Shown here: piece after piece, positions 11,390 to 20,952 of the stretch | Layout of the letters: every line of letters begins with the position of its first letter | How positions within the stretch are numbered: position 1 is the stretch's first letter | Position numbers and translations under genes: made by a program | Notes under the pieces: generated by a model | Told to the model about the DNA's origin: nothing | The model's database searches: none | The model's input: the letters and a program-made list of their open reading frames with translations, nothing else | NCBI GenBank assembly: GCA_041071465.1 | Contig: CP163498.1 | Span: 3,614,001 to 3,678,000 of the forward strand | Direction of reading: 5' to 3' | Source of the DNA: Pseudomonas putida | Lineage (GTDB): Bacteria > Pseudomonadota > Gammaproteobacteria > Pseudomonadales > Pseudomonadaceae | Length of the DNA: 64,000 bases

Positions 11390-11686
11390 ATGACCATGCA
11401 ACAGCGTATCGAACAGCAGCTGGCCACGCTGGCGCCGCAACACCTGCAAGTGCTCAACGAAAGCCACATGCACAGTCGTGGTCAGGAGACCCACTACAAA
11501 GCAGTGATCGTCAGCGAGCAGTTTGCCGGGTTGAACAGCGTCAAGCGCCACCAGAAGGTCTATGCCACCATGGGTGAGCTGATGGGTGAGATCCACGCCC
11601 TGGCTATCCACACCTACACCGCCGAAGAGTGGGCCAAGGTCGGCGTTGCACCGGCCTCGCCGGTGTGTGCGGGCGGCGGGCACTGA
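11390..11686 (+). CDS. bolA: BolA-family protein
   Basis: This 98-residue protein has the BolA/KH-like fold pattern. It includes the segment LNESHMHSRGQETHYKAVIV, in which the conserved His residues that help bind an iron-sulfur cluster with monothiol glutaredoxins are visible, and the helix LNSVKRHQKVYATMGELMGE. BolA proteins act in iron-sulfur trafficking and in morphology or stress control. A second in-frame ATG at 11396 is an alternative start. It lies between the DUF2059 gene and a clear rho-independent terminator. Confidence 0.92.
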   Translation: MTMQQRIEQQLATLAPQHLQVLNESHMHSRGQETHYKAVIVSEQFAGLNSVKRHQKVYATMGELMGEIHALAIHTYTAEEWAKVGVAPASPVCAGGGH

Positions 11687-11715
11687 AACCTTTTTGTCGT
11701 TCTGGTAGAATTCGC

Positions 11716-11743
11716 AACGCGCCGCTTGTCGGCGCGTTTTTAT
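11716..11743 (+). terminator. Rho-independent terminator after the bolA gene
   Basis: ACGCGCCG pairs with CGGCGCGT across the loop CTTGT, followed by TTTTTATTT. It lies 30 bases after the bolA stop. Confidence 0.9.
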
Positions 11744-11795
11744 TTGTCAATCCGGTCCGCCCCTTACGAGGGCAACCACCTGGAGAATCTGCTTC

Positions 11796-12728
11796 ATGTC
11801 CCAAGCCATCGTCGTCGCGGCGCTGTACAAGTTCGTCACCCTGGAAGACTACATCGAGCTGCGCGAGCCGCTGCTGCAAGCCATGCTCGACAACAACGTC
11901 AAAGGCACCCTGCTGCTGGCCCACGAGGGCATCAACGGCACCGTGTCGGCCACCCGCGAAGGCATCGACGGCCTGCTGGCCTGGCTGCGCAACGATCCGC
12001 GCCTGGTCGATGTCGACCATAAAGAGTCGTACTGCGACGAACAGCCCTTCTACCGCACCAAGGTCAAGCTCAAGAAAGAAATCGTCACCCTCGGCGTGCC
12101 GGGCGTAGACCCCAACCAGGCAGTCGGCACCTATGTCGAGCCCAAGGACTGGAACGCCTTGATCAGCGACCCGGAAGTGCTGCTGATCGACACCCGTAAC
12201 GACTACGAAGTGGCCATCGGTACTTTCAAGGGCGCCATCGACCCGAAGACCGAAACCTTCCGTGAATTCCCGGAGTACATCAAGGCCAACTTCGACCCGA
12301 GCAAGCACAAGAAAGTGGCCATGTTCTGCACCGGTGGCATCCGCTGTGAAAAAGCCTCCAGCTACATGCTCGGTGAAGGCTTTGATGCGGTCTATCATCT
12401 TAAGGGCGGCATCCTGAAATACTTCGAGGAAGTGCCTCAGGAAGAAAGCCTGTGGGACGGCGACTGCTTCGTCTTCGACAACCGCGTCACGGTGCGCCAT
12501 GACCTGAGCGAAGGCGAGTACGACCAGTGCCACGCCTGCCGCCACCCGATCAATGCACAGGAGCGTGCGTCCGAGCACTATTCGCCAGGTGTCAGCTGCC
12601 CGCATTGCTGGGACACCCTGAGCGAAAAGACCCGGCGCAGTGCCATCGACCGGCAGAAGCAGATCGAGCTGGCCAAGGCCCGCAACCTGCCGCACCCGAT
12701 CGGTTACAACTACAAAGCCGAGGCCTGA
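11796..12728 (+). CDS. trhO: tRNA uridine(34) hydroxylase (rhodanese-like, YceA/UPF0176 family)
   Basis: The protein has 310 residues. An N-terminal ferredoxin-like domain is followed by a rhodanese domain (about 125-225) with [17 protein letters not shown] and the active-site loop [16 protein letters not shown] containing the catalytic Cys. A C-terminal zinc-finger-like stretch follows (CHACRHPI and CPHCWDTL). TrhO hydroxylates U34 of certain tRNAs to form ho5U with molecular oxygen. The DsbA-like gene starts 3 bases after its stop, and the ABC transporter gene overlaps that, so the three probably form one operon behind the terminator at 11716-11743. Confidence 0.93.
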   Translation: MSQAIVVAALYKFVTLEDYIELREPLLQAMLDNNVKGTLLLAHEGINGTVSATREGIDGLLAWLRNDPRLVDVDHKESYCDEQPFYRTKVKLKKEIVTLGVPGVDPNQAVGTYVEPKDWNALISDPEVLLIDTRNDYEVAIGTFKGAIDPKTETFREFPEYIKANFDPSKHKKVAMFCTGGIRCEKASSYMLGEGFDAVYHLKGGILKYFEEVPQEESLWDGDCFVFDNRVTVRHDLSEGEYDQCHACRHPINAQERASEHYSPGVSCPHCWDTLSEKTRRSAIDRQKQIELAKARNLPHPIGYNYKAEA

Positions 12729-12731
12729 TGC

Positions 12732-13364
12732 ATGTCTGCACGCCTGATCTATGTGATGGACCCGATGTGCTCCTGGTGCTGGGGTTTCGCGCCAGTGGCC
12801 GCGGCCCTGATCGCCCAGGCGCGTGAGGCAGGCGTTGCCACCCGTCTGGTGCCGGGTGGGCTGCGTACCGGCGGCAGCGCCTTGGACAGCTCCACCCGCA
12901 AGTACATCCTCGAACACTGGCAGGCGGTGGCTGAGGCTACCGGCCAGCCGTTCCGCTTCGAGGGTGCCATGCCCGACGGCTTCGTCTACGACACCGAGCC
13001 GGCCTGCCGTGCTCTGGTCACAGCCCGTGAGCTGGACGCCGAGCGCGTCTGGCCGCTGCTGGCGCTGATCCAGCGTGCGTTCTACGAGCAAGGCATGGAT
13101 GTGACCACCGCGCCACAGCTGGTCGAGCTGGCTGAACAGGCCGGCTTCGACCGTGCCGTGTTCGCCGAAACCTTCGCCCGTGCCGACACCCGTGCTGCCA
13201 CAGCGGCCGACTTCGCCTGGGCGCAGGACCTGGGTATCGCCGGCTTCCCGACCCTGTTGGCCGAGCGCAACGGCCAACTGGCCTTGCTGACCAACGGCTA
13301 TCAGCCGCTGGAGCGCCTGCAACCCTTGCTCGGCCGTTGGCTGCAGCAGGCTGCCTGTGCTTGA
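12732..13364 (+). CDS. DsbA-family (FrnE-like) thiol oxidoreductase
   Basis: This 210-residue protein has no signal peptide and is therefore probably cytoplasmic. It begins MSARLIYVMDPMCSWCWGFA, where CSWC is a redox-active CxxC of the DsbA/FrnE type. The cis-proline loop appears as GIAGFPTLLAE near residue 175. The helical insert between the two thioredoxin halves is present and length is normal. The substrate is unknown. Its 3' end overlaps the start of the ABC transporter gene by 8 bases, which suggests translational coupling. Confidence 0.88.
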   Translation: MSARLIYVMDPMCSWCWGFAPVAAALIAQAREAGVATRLVPGGLRTGGSALDSSTRKYILEHWQAVAEATGQPFRFEGAMPDGFVYDTEPACRALVTARELDAERVWPLLALIQRAFYEQGMDVTTAPQLVELAEQAGFDRAVFAETFARADTRAATAADFAWAQDLGIAGFPTLLAERNGQLALLTNGYQPLERLQPLLGRWLQQAACA

Positions 13365-15189
13365 TGTGCCTGGGTCACCCGACCCGGTGCCGGGCAAGCC
13401 ATACAGTGCGGCCGATCGACTGAGCTGGGCGGAAATCCGCCGCCTGGCCCTGCATCACAAGAAAAACCTCTGGTCTGCCAACCTCATCGCTGTGCTGGCG
13501 GCATGCTGCAGTGTGCCCATTCCGCTGCTGCTGCCGTTGCTGGTGGATGAGGTGCTGCTCGGCCATGGTGATGCCGCGTTGAAGTGGATGAACCACCTGC
13601 TGCCGTCCAGCTGGCAGGTGGCCGCCGGCTACATTGGCCTGATGCTGGCACTCACCCTGTGCCTGCGCCTGGCTGCGCTGGCGTTCAACGTGATTCAGGC
13701 CAAGCTGTTCGCCGGCTTGGCCAAGGATATCGTCTACCGCCTGCGCATTCGCCTGATCGAGCGGCTCAAGCGTATTTCGCTGAAGGAATACGAAAGCCTG
13801 GGCAGCGGCACGGTGACCACCCACCTGGTCACCGACCTGGACACCCTCGACAAGTTCGTCGGCGAAACCCTCAGCCGCTTCCTGGTGGCCATGCTGACCC
13901 TGACCGGCACGGCAGCCATCCTGATCTGGATGCACTGGCAACTGGCCTTGCTGATCTTGCTGTTCAACCCGCTGGTGATCTACTTCACCGTGCAGTTGGG
14001 CAAGCGGGTAAAACACCTGAAAAAGCTCGAAAACGACAGCACCGCGCGCTTTACCCAGGCACTGGCGGAAACCCTCGATGCCATCCAGGAAATCCGCGCG
14101 GGCAACCGCCAGGGCTATTTCCTTGGCCGGTTGGGCTTGCGTGCCCGTGAGGTGCGCGACTACGCCGTGGACTCTCAATGGAAAAGCGACGCCAGTGGCC
14201 GTGCCAGTGGCCTGCTGTTCCAGTTCGGCATCGACATCTTCCGCGCCGCGGCGATGCTTACCGTGTTGTTTTCAGACTTGTCGATCGGCCAGATGCTGGC
14301 GGTGTTCAGCTACCTGTGGTTCATGATCGGCCCGGTGGAGCAACTGCTCAACCTGCAATATGCCTATTACGCCGCCGGTGGTGCGCTGAGCCGCCTCAAC
14401 GAGCTACTGGCGCGTGACGACGAGCCGCAGTACCCCGCCGCCAGCGACCCGTTCGCCGGTCGCCAGACCGTGGGTATCGAAGTGCGCGACCTGCGCTTTG
14501 CCTATGCCGACGAGCCGGTGCTGGAGCATCTCGACCTGTCGATTGCCCCAGGCGAGAAGGTGGCGATTGTCGGTGCCAGCGGCGGCGGCAAGAGCACCCT
14601 GGTGCAACTGCTGTTGGGCCTTTACAGCGCCCAGGCCGGAACCATCCGCTTCGGCGGGGCCAGCTTGCAGGAAATCGGCCTTGAAACCCTGCGCGAGAAC
14701 GTCGCGGTGGTGTTGCAGCACCCGTCACTGTTCAACGACAGCGTGCGTGCCAACCTGACCATGGGCCGTGATTGCAGTGACGATGCCTGCTGGCAGGCGC
14801 TGCACATTGCTCAACTGGATGCCACCATCGCTGCCTTGCCCCAGGGCCTGGACAGTGTGCTGGGGCGTTCTGGGGTGCGCTTGTCTGGCGGCCAGCGGCA
14901 GCGCCTGGCGATTGCCCGCATGGTGCTGGCCGAGCCCAAGGTGGTTATCCTCGACGAGGCCACATCGGCCCTGGATGCCGCCACCGAGTACAACCTGCAT
15001 CAGGCCCTGGCGCGCTTCCTCAGCGGCCGCACCACGCTGATCATCGCCCACCGGCTTTCGGCGGTGAAGCAGGCTGATCGAGTACTGGTGTTCGATAGTG
15101 GGCATGTGGCTGAAGATGGCGACCACCAGCAGCTGATTGCCGAAGGCGGGTTGTATGCCAAGCTGTATGGGCACCTGCAGCAGAGCTGA
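13357..15189 (+). CDS. ABC exporter (fused transmembrane and ATPase domains)
   Basis: This 610-residue half-transporter starts at a GTG that overlaps the preceding stop. Residues of about 35-335 form a six-helix exporter-type membrane domain. The ATPase domain carries Walker A GASGGGKST (about 406-414), signature LSGGQRQRLAIARM (about 508), Walker B VVILDEATSALD (about 526) and H-loop IIAHRLS. All catalytic motifs are intact, so it should work as a homodimer. The substrate is not evident, as the MsbA/multidrug/lipid type cannot be separated by eye. The neighbouring trhO and DsbA-like genes give no clear hint. Confidence 0.9.
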   Translation: MLDVPGSPDPVPGKPYSAADRLSWAEIRRLALHHKKNLWSANLIAVLAACCSVPIPLLLPLLVDEVLLGHGDAALKWMNHLLPSSWQVAAGYIGLMLALTLCLRLAALAFNVIQAKLFAGLAKDIVYRLRIRLIERLKRISLKEYESLGSGTVTTHLVTDLDTLDKFVGETLSRFLVAMLTLTGTAAILIWMHWQLALLILLFNPLVIYFTVQLGKRVKHLKKLENDSTARFTQALAETLDAIQEIRAGNRQGYFLGRLGLRAREVRDYAVDSQWKSDASGRASGLLFQFGIDIFRAAAMLTVLFSDLSIGQMLAVFSYLWFMIGPVEQLLNLQYAYYAAGGALSRLNELLARDDEPQYPAASDPFAGRQTVGIEVRDLRFAYADEPVLEHLDLSIAPGEKVAIVGASGGGKSTLVQLLLGLYSAQAGTIRFGGASLQEIGLETLRENVAVVLQHPSLFNDSVRANLTMGRDCSDDACWQALHIAQLDATIAALPQGLDSVLGRSGVRLSGGQRQRLAIARMVLAEPKVVILDEATSALDAATEYNLHQALARFLSGRTTLIIAHRLSAVKQADRVLVFDSGHVAEDGDHQQLIAEGGLYAKLYGHLQQS

Positions 15190-15313
15190 ATTTCAGGATG
15201 TACAAATCCCCCGATTCCCTGTCATAAAAATCCCCTCCACAACGATGGCAAATGGCCTACGCTGTGCTTGTCTGGGTTGATTTGCGCCTTATCTGCTCTG
15301 TGACAGGGACTCC

Positions 15314-17770
15314 ATGAAGGGACATCGCACTCTAGAAGCGCCAAAGTTGCTCGGTATCACCTGGCCCTTCATCGCCGTTGTGGTCCTCCAGGTGGCGTTG
15401 GGCAGCCTCAGCCTTTATACGCTCTCGGCCGTGCGCGCGTATGTCGCGGGCGAAAGCCTGTGGTCCAAGGCGCAGAAAGACGCCATCTACTACCTCAACC
15501 TGTACGCTGAAACACGCGACGACAGCACCTACCAGCGTTATCGCCAGGCCATTACCGTACCTCAGGGCGACCATCAGTTGCGCGAGGTGCTCGACCGTCC
15601 CAACCCTGATCTGGAGGCCGCGCGCCAGGCAGTGCTGCAAGGGGGCAACCACCCTGACGATGTCGAGCGGATCATCTGGTTCTACCGCAATTTCCGCAAC
15701 GTCAGCTACATGCAGACGGCCATCGACTACTGGGATGTCGGCGACGATTACCTGGCCAAGCTGGATGTGCTGGCTGGCGAGATGCGCCAGCGCTTGAGCA
15801 GTGGCCCGGTTGATGCCGGCACGGTCAGCGACTGGAAGGCGCGTATCGTCACCATCAACGAAGGGGTCACGCCTGCGGCCAAAGCGTTCAGAGATGCCTT
15901 GGGCGAAGGCTCGCGCATGTTGCTGCGGGTGCTGCTGATCACTAACCTGCTGACGGCAATGGTGCTGATTACCATTGCCTGGCGCCGATCCAGCAAGCTG
16001 CTGGCTCAGCGCCAGGCATTTGCCAGCGCCCTGCAGGAAGAAAAAGAGCGGGCGCAGATCACGTTGCAAGCCATCGGTGATGCGGTGATCACCACCGATG
16101 TGGAGGGCAGTATCGGCTACATGAACCCGGCCGCCGAGCAATTGACTCACTGGCAAGCCAGCCAGGCGCTGGGCCTGCCGCTGTCGGCAATGTTCAGCCT
16201 GGTTGACGAACAGGCCGAGGAGGAGGGTCGCAGCCTGGTCGAGCAGGTGCTCAGTGGCAGTCTCAAGGGCGGCGCGGAACACGCCAGGTTGATTCAGCGG
16301 CTGGACGGCAGCACCGTGTCAATCAACCTGGTCGGTTCGCCTATCGTCAGTGACGGCCAGGTCAGCGGTATCGTACTGGTGCTGCACGACATGACCCAGG
16401 AGCGGCAGTACATCGCCAACCTGTCCTGGCAGGCCACCCACGATGCGCTGACTGGGCTGGCCAACCGCCGCGAGTTCGAATACCGCCTGGAGCAGGCGCT
16501 CAACGGCCTGGCGCGCCAGGCCGGGCGGCACTCGCTGATGTTCCTCGACCTCGACCAGTTCAAGCTGGTCAACGACACTTGCGGCCATGCGGCTGGCGAT
16601 GAGCTGTTGCGGCACATTTGCGCCGTACTGCAGTCCGGCCTGCGCGAAGGCGATACCTTGGCGCGGCTGGGTGGCGACGAATTTGGCGTGTTGCTGGAAA
16701 ACTGCCCGCCCGATCAGGCCGAGCGCATCGCCGAGCAATTGCGCCAGATGGTGCAGAGCCTGCACTTCGTGTGGAAAGGGCGGCCGTTCGTCACCACGGT
16801 CAGCATCGGGCTGGTGCACATGGCCCAGGCCCCGGGCACGCTGGAGGCTTCGCTGCGCGCTGCCGACATGGCGTGCTACATGGCCAAGGAGAAGGGGCGC
16901 AACCGTGTGCAGGTGTACCATGCCGATGACAGCGAACTGTCCATGCGCTTCGGCGAAATGGCCTGGATCCAGCGCTTGCATGTGGCTTTGGAAGAAAACC
17001 GCTTCTGCCTGTATGCCCAGGAAATCGCCCCGCTGAAAAGCTTCGAAGGCCCGGGGCACATCGAGATTCTGCTGCGCCTGCACGACGAAAGCGGCCGTAC
17101 CATCCTGCCCAGCAGCTTTATCCCGGCGGCCGAACGCTACGGCCTGATGACCGCGCTTGACCGTTGGGTGGTGCGCAATGTGTTTCTGGTCATACGCCAG
17201 TGCCTGGACGAAGGGCGCGAAGGGCCGTTGTCGATCTGTGCGATCAACCTGTCGGGGTCGAGCATCGGCGACGACAAGTTTCTCGAATACCTGCAGCGGT
17301 TGTTCGTCGAGTACGCCATCCCGCCGCGAATGATCTGCTTTGAAATTACCGAAACCAGTGCCATCGCCAACCTGGGCAGCGCCATCCGTTTCATCAACGA
17401 GTTGAAGGGGCTGGGTTGCCGCTTTTCGCTCGATGATTTCTGCGCTGGCATGTCCTCGTTCGCCTATCTCAAGCATTTGCCCGTGGATTACCTGAAGATT
17501 GACGGCAGTTTCGTCAAGGACATGCTCGACGACCCGGTCAACCGGGCCATGGTCGAGGTCATCAACCATATCGGCCATGTGATGGGTAAGCGCACCATTG
17601 CCGAGTTCGTCGAAACACCCTTGATCGAGCAGGCCTTGCAGGAAATTGGCGTGGATTACGCCCAGGGCTACCTGATCGAACGCCCCCAGGTGTTCACCTG
17701 TGACAGTCTGCAGCGCCAACGGATCGCCGCCCGGCCTCTGTTGCAGCGGGCACCTGGCACGTTTCGCTAG
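15314..17770 (+). CDS. Membrane-bound PAS-GGDEF-EAL cyclic-di-GMP protein
   Basis: The protein has 818 residues. Two membrane helices (about 15-38 and 200-220) flank a periplasmic sensor region of about 160 residues. A PAS domain (about 245-370), a GGDEF domain (about 378-540) and an EAL domain (about 555-800) follow. The cyclase motif RLGGDEFG is intact and is preceded by the inhibitory I-site REGD, five residues upstream. In the phosphodiesterase domain the signature reads EIL in place of EAL, and DDFG reads DDFC. The metal and catalytic residues in INLSG, FEITET, LKIDGSF, AEFVE and QGYLIERP are kept, so both activities remain possible. It is probably transcribed alone. Confidence 0.92.
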   Translation: MKGHRTLEAPKLLGITWPFIAVVVLQVALGSLSLYTLSAVRAYVAGESLWSKAQKDAIYYLNLYAETRDDSTYQRYRQAITVPQGDHQLREVLDRPNPDLEAARQAVLQGGNHPDDVERIIWFYRNFRNVSYMQTAIDYWDVGDDYLAKLDVLAGEMRQRLSSGPVDAGTVSDWKARIVTINEGVTPAAKAFRDALGEGSRMLLRVLLITNLLTAMVLITIAWRRSSKLLAQRQAFASALQEEKERAQITLQAIGDAVITTDVEGSIGYMNPAAEQLTHWQASQALGLPLSAMFSLVDEQAEEEGRSLVEQVLSGSLKGGAEHARLIQRLDGSTVSINLVGSPIVSDGQVSGIVLVLHDMTQERQYIANLSWQATHDALTGLANRREFEYRLEQALNGLARQAGRHSLMFLDLDQFKLVNDTCGHAAGDELLRHICAVLQSGLREGDTLARLGGDEFGVLLENCPPDQAERIAEQLRQMVQSLHFVWKGRPFVTTVSIGLVHMAQAPGTLEASLRAADMACYMAKEKGRNRVQVYHADDSELSMRFGEMAWIQRLHVALEENRFCLYAQEIAPLKSFEGPGHIEILLRLHDESGRTILPSSFIPAAERYGLMTALDRWVVRNVFLVIRQCLDEGREGPLSICAINLSGSSIGDDKFLEYLQRLFVEYAIPPRMICFEITETSAIANLGSAIRFINELKGLGCRFSLDDFCAGMSSFAYLKHLPVDYLKIDGSFVKDMLDDPVNRAMVEVINHIGHVMGKRTIAEFVETPLIEQALQEIGVDYAQGYLIERPQVFTCDSLQRQRIAARPLLQRAPGTFR

Positions 17771-17800
17771 CTAGAAATCACAAGGATCAAGGAGCTGAAA

Positions 17801-18585
17801 GTGATTGATGCATTCGTACGTATCGGGCCTTTGATGGACCCGCCAGTTACCCCCAATGGGCCCAGCAACTGATTGAAGACTGCCGCGAGAGCAAGCGTCG
17901 GGTGGTGGAGCATGAGTTCTATGCGCGTCTGCGCGATGGCCAGCTGAAACAATCGACCATCCGCCAGTACTTGATCGGTGGCTGGCCGGTGGTGGAGCAG
18001 TTTTCGCTGTACATGGCGCATAACCTGACCAAGACCCGCTACGGCCGGCACCAGGGCGAGGACATGGCCCGGCGTTGGCTGATGCGCAACATTCGCGTCG
18101 AGTTGAACCATGCCGACTACTGGGTGAACTGGTGCCAGGCGCACGGCGTGCACCTGCACGAATTGCAGGCGCAGGAAGTGCCGCCCGAGCTGAACGGCCT
18201 GAACGACTGGTGCTGGCGGGTGTGTGCCACCGAGAACCTGGCCATTTCCATGGCGGCGACCAACTATGCCATCGAAGGCGCGACCGGCGAGTGGTCGGCG
18301 GTGGTGTGCTCGACCGATACTTACGCGCAAGGCTTCCCGGAAGACCAGCGCAAGCGGGCGATGAAGTGGCTGAAGATGCACGCCCAGTATGACGATGCGC
18401 ACCCGTGGGAGGCGCTGGAGATCATCTGTACCTTGGCCGGTGAGAACCCGACGCTGGGGCTGCGTACCGAGTTGCGCAGGGCGATTTGCAAGAGTTACGA
18501 CTGCATGTACCTGTTCCTGGAACGGTGCATGCAGCTGGAAGGGCGCCAGCAGGGGCGTATGCGCCCGGCGTTGGCGGCGGGTTAG
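17801..18585 (+). CDS. TenA/heme-oxygenase-like fold protein, interrupted by a 1-base deletion
   Basis: A strong ribosome site, AAGGAG, lies 6 bases before a GTG at 17801 that reads VIDAFVRIGPLMDP. The frame then breaks at 17838-17841, where GACCCGCC probably should be GACCCCGCC. The homologous continuation ASYPQWAQQLIEDCRESKRR lies in the next frame and runs to 18585. Restoring one C gives about 261 residues. The protein is all-helical with the TenA/PqqC/heme-oxygenase fold. It has E-x2-H (VELNHADYW) and H-x3-D-D-x2-H (HAQYDDAHP) patterns that could be di-iron ligands, and it lacks an obvious thiaminase Cys in the usual place. The reaction is unknown. Confidence 0.75.
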
Positions 18586-18591
18586 GGCCTT

Positions 18592-18693
18592 GGGGCCGCT
18601 GCGCGGCCCATCGCGACGCAAGGCCGCTCCTACAAGAGATCGCGTACCCTTGTAGGAGCGGCCTTGCGTCGCGATGGGCTGCACAGCAGCCCC
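18592..18693. repeat. Inverted pair of REP-type repeats
   Basis: Two units face each other around a short spacer: 18592-18636, ending in GGCCGCTCCTACAAG, and 18649-18693, beginning CTTGTAGGAGCGGCC. Each contains an internal GC hairpin next to TCGCGAYG. The pair sits in the gap between the convergent TenA-like gene and yciK, where it could stop transcription from both sides. Confidence 0.88.
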
Positions 18694-18707
18694 GGCAGTC
18701 TCAAGCC

Positions 18708-19448
18708 TTACTGGGCGTTGAGCGCTTGCCCGTTGACTGCTTTGCTGTCCGGCCCCATCAGGTACAGATACACCGGCATGATCTCTTCCGGCAGCGGGTT
18801 GTTCTGCGGGTTCTCGCTGGGGTAAGCCTGAGCCCGCATCGCCGTACGCGTGGCGCCCGGGTTGATGCTGTTGGAGCGCACCGGCGCCACGCCTTCCAGT
18901 TCGTCGGCCAGGGTCTGCATCAGGCCCTCGGTGGCGAACTTCGACACGCCGTAGGCGCCCCAGTAAGCCCGGCCCTTGCGCCCGACGCTGCTGCTGGTGA
19001 ACACCACCGAGGCGTCTTCCGACAGCTTCAGCAGTGGCAGCAAGGTGCTGGTGAGCATGAAGGTGGCATCGACGTTGATGTGCATCACACGCATGAAGTT
19101 GTCGCCCGACAGCTGCTCCAGCGGCGTGCGCGGGCCGATGATCGAGGCATTGTTCAGCAGGCCGTCGAGGCGGCCGAACTGGTCTTCGATCATGACCGCC
19201 AGCTCGTCGTACTGGTGGGGCAGGGCGGTTTCCAGGTTGAACGGGATGACCACCGGCTGTGGGTGCCCGGCGGCTTCGATCTGGTCGTAGACCTCGTTCA
19301 GGTTGGCCTCGGTCTTGCCCAGCAGCAGCACGGTGGCACCCAGTGCGGCATAGGCCTTGGCAGCAGCAGCACCAATGCCACGGCCGGCGCCGGTCACCAG
19401 AATGACCCGGCCTTGCAGCAGGTCGGGGCGGGCGGTGTAGTCGAACAT
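18708..19448 (-). CDS. yciK: YciK-family short-chain dehydrogenase/reductase
   Basis: This 246-residue Rossmann protein has the NAD(P) loop VTGAGRGIGAAAAKAYA, the NNAS motif (LLNNASIIG), the catalytic Ser in FTSSSVGRKG and the Tyr-x3-Lys in YGVSKFA. These define a classical SDR of the YciK group. The physiological substrate is unknown. It is the last gene of a ubiG-mupP-yciK minus-strand operon, with 21 bases between mupP and this start, and it ends next to a REP pair. Confidence 0.9.
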   Translation of the reverse strand: MFDYTARPDLLQGRVILVTGAGRGIGAAAAKAYAALGATVLLLGKTEANLNEVYDQIEAAGHPQPVVIPFNLETALPHQYDELAVMIEDQFGRLDGLLNNASIIGPRTPLEQLSGDNFMRVMHINVDATFMLTSTLLPLLKLSEDASVVFTSSSVGRKGRAYWGAYGVSKFATEGLMQTLADELEGVAPVRSNSINPGATRTAMRAQAYPSENPQNNPLPEEIMPVYLYLMGPDSKAVNGQALNAQ

Positions 19449-19469
19449 TGTGTATTCCCTGTCTCTAGT

Positions 19470-20141
19470 TCAGCAGCCGCACAGCGCGCTGTCGATCACT
19501 TTGCGCAGCTCCAGCGGGTGGTCCACCACCACGTCGGCGCCCCAGTTGTTCGGGTTGTCCTCTGGATGAATATAGCCGTAGCGCACCGCCGCCGTGCGGG
19601 TGCCAGCGTCGCGGCCAGACTCGATGTCGCGCAGGTCGTCGCCGACGAACAGCACGCTGGCCGGGTCCAGGTTCAAGGTTTTGCAGGCCAGGATCAGCGG
19701 TTCGGGGTCGGGTTTGCTGTTTTTCACGTGGTCCGGGCAGATCAGCAGTGCCGAGCGTTCGGCCAGGCCCAGTTGCTGCATGATCGGCTCGGCGAAGCGT
19801 ACCGGCTTGTTGGTGACCACGCCCCACAGCAGGTTGCCTTTTTCGATGTCGGCCAGCAGCTCGGCCATGCCATCGAACAGTTTGCTGTGTACCGCGCAGT
19901 CGCGTTGGTAGCGCTCGAGGAACTCCAGGCGCAGGGCCTCGAAGCCTTCGGTTTCCGGGTCCATGGCAAACGTGGCGGCAACCATGGCGCGCGCGCCGCC
20001 AGAGATCACGCCGCGGATCAGGTTGTCGTCAACGGCCGGCAGGCCGCGCTCGGCGAGCATGGCCTGGCAAATGGCGATGAAGTCCGGCGCCGTGTCGAGC
20101 AAGGTGCCGTCCATGTCGAAGAGTACTGCTCGCAAACGCAT
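19470..20141 (-). CDS. mupP: N-acetylmuramic acid 6-phosphate phosphatase (HAD family)
   Basis: This 223-residue HAD hydrolase has motif [16 protein letters not shown], motif [13 protein letters not shown] and motif [18 protein letters not shown]. Genes in this position in Pseudomonas were long called phosphoglycolate phosphatase (gph). The one next to ubiG is the MupP enzyme of cell-wall recycling, which dephosphorylates MurNAc-6-phosphate ahead of AmgK/MurU and so affects fosfomycin resistance and AmpC induction. The MupP call over Gph rests on this context and on family knowledge. It starts 2 bases after the ubiG stop. Confidence 0.88.
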   Translation of the reverse strand: MRLRAVLFDMDGTLLDTAPDFIAICQAMLAERGLPAVDDNLIRGVISGGARAMVAATFAMDPETEGFEALRLEFLERYQRDCAVHSKLFDGMAELLADIEKGNLLWGVVTNKPVRFAEPIMQQLGLAERSALLICPDHVKNSKPDPEPLILACKTLNLDPASVLFVGDDLRDIESGRDAGTRTAAVRYGYIHPEDNPNNWGADVVVDHPLELRKVIDSALCGC

Positions 20142-20143
20142 GC

Positions 20144-20842
20144 TTATTCCTCGCGCAGGGTCTGGATCATGTAGTTGACGTCGACGTCGCTGTTGAGCTT
20201 GTAGTGCTTGGTCAGCGGGTTGTAGGTGAGGCCGATGATGTCCTTTACCTGCAGGCCGGCATCGCGGCTCCAGGCACCCAGCTCGGACGGGCGGATGAAC
20301 TTCTTGAAGTCATGGGTGCCGCGCGGCAGCATTTTCAGAATGTATTCGGCGCCGACGATGGCCAGCAGGTAGGCCTTGGGGTTGCGGTTGATGGTGGAGA
20401 AGAACACCTGGCCGCCAGGCTTGACCATGCGGTAGCAGGCGCGAATCACCGAAGACGGGTCGGGCACGTGCTCGAGCATTTCAAGGCAGGTGACCACGTC
20501 GAACTGTTCAGGCATTTCCTCGGCCAGCGCTTCGGCGGTGATCTGCCGGTATTCCACCTGCACGCCCGACTCCAGCTGATGCAGTTGGGCCACTGCCAGC
20601 GGTGCCTCGCCCATGTCGATACCGGTGACCGTGGCGCCGCGCAGGGCCATGGCTTCGCTGAGGATGCCGCCGCCACAGCCTACGTCCAGCACTTTCTTGC
20701 CGGCCAGGCTGGCCCGCTCGTCGATCCAGTTGACGCGCAGCGGGTTGATTTCGTGCAGCGGCTTGAACTCGCTTTCGCGGTCCCACCAGCGGTGGGCCAG
20801 CGCTTCGAACTTGGCGATTTCGGCGCGGTCGACGTTGCTCAT
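20144..20842 (-). CDS. ubiG: Ubiquinone biosynthesis O-methyltransferase
   Basis: This 232-residue class I SAM methyltransferase has motif [17 protein letters not shown], post-[15 protein letters not shown] and the UbiG-typical [25 protein letters not shown] near the N-terminus. It carries out both O-methylation steps of ubiquinone synthesis. It is the first gene of the minus-strand operon with mupP and yciK and is divergent from mtnA, sharing a 110-base promoter region (20843-20952). Confidence 0.95.
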   Translation of the reverse strand: MSNVDRAEIAKFEALAHRWWDRESEFKPLHEINPLRVNWIDERASLAGKKVLDVGCGGGILSEAMALRGATVTGIDMGEAPLAVAQLHQLESGVQVEYRQITAEALAEEMPEQFDVVTCLEMLEHVPDPSSVIRACYRMVKPGGQVFFSTINRNPKAYLLAIVGAEYILKMLPRGTHDFKKFIRPSELGAWSRDAGLQVKDIIGLTYNPLTKHYKLNSDVDVNYMIQTLREE

Positions 20843-20952
20843 TGAACAGTCCTCTGAAACTTCGCAAAATTGCGCCGGAGTATACCCGAGCGCTCAGCCC
20901 CAAGGGTCGCTATAATCGCCGGCTTTTGATATCCGAACGACAGGGAGAGGTG

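Noticed and set aside
11604..13397. A 597-codon minus-strand frame opposite trhO and the DsbA-like gene
   Set aside because: The plus-strand genes are clear family members, and the antisense product has low-complexity composition.
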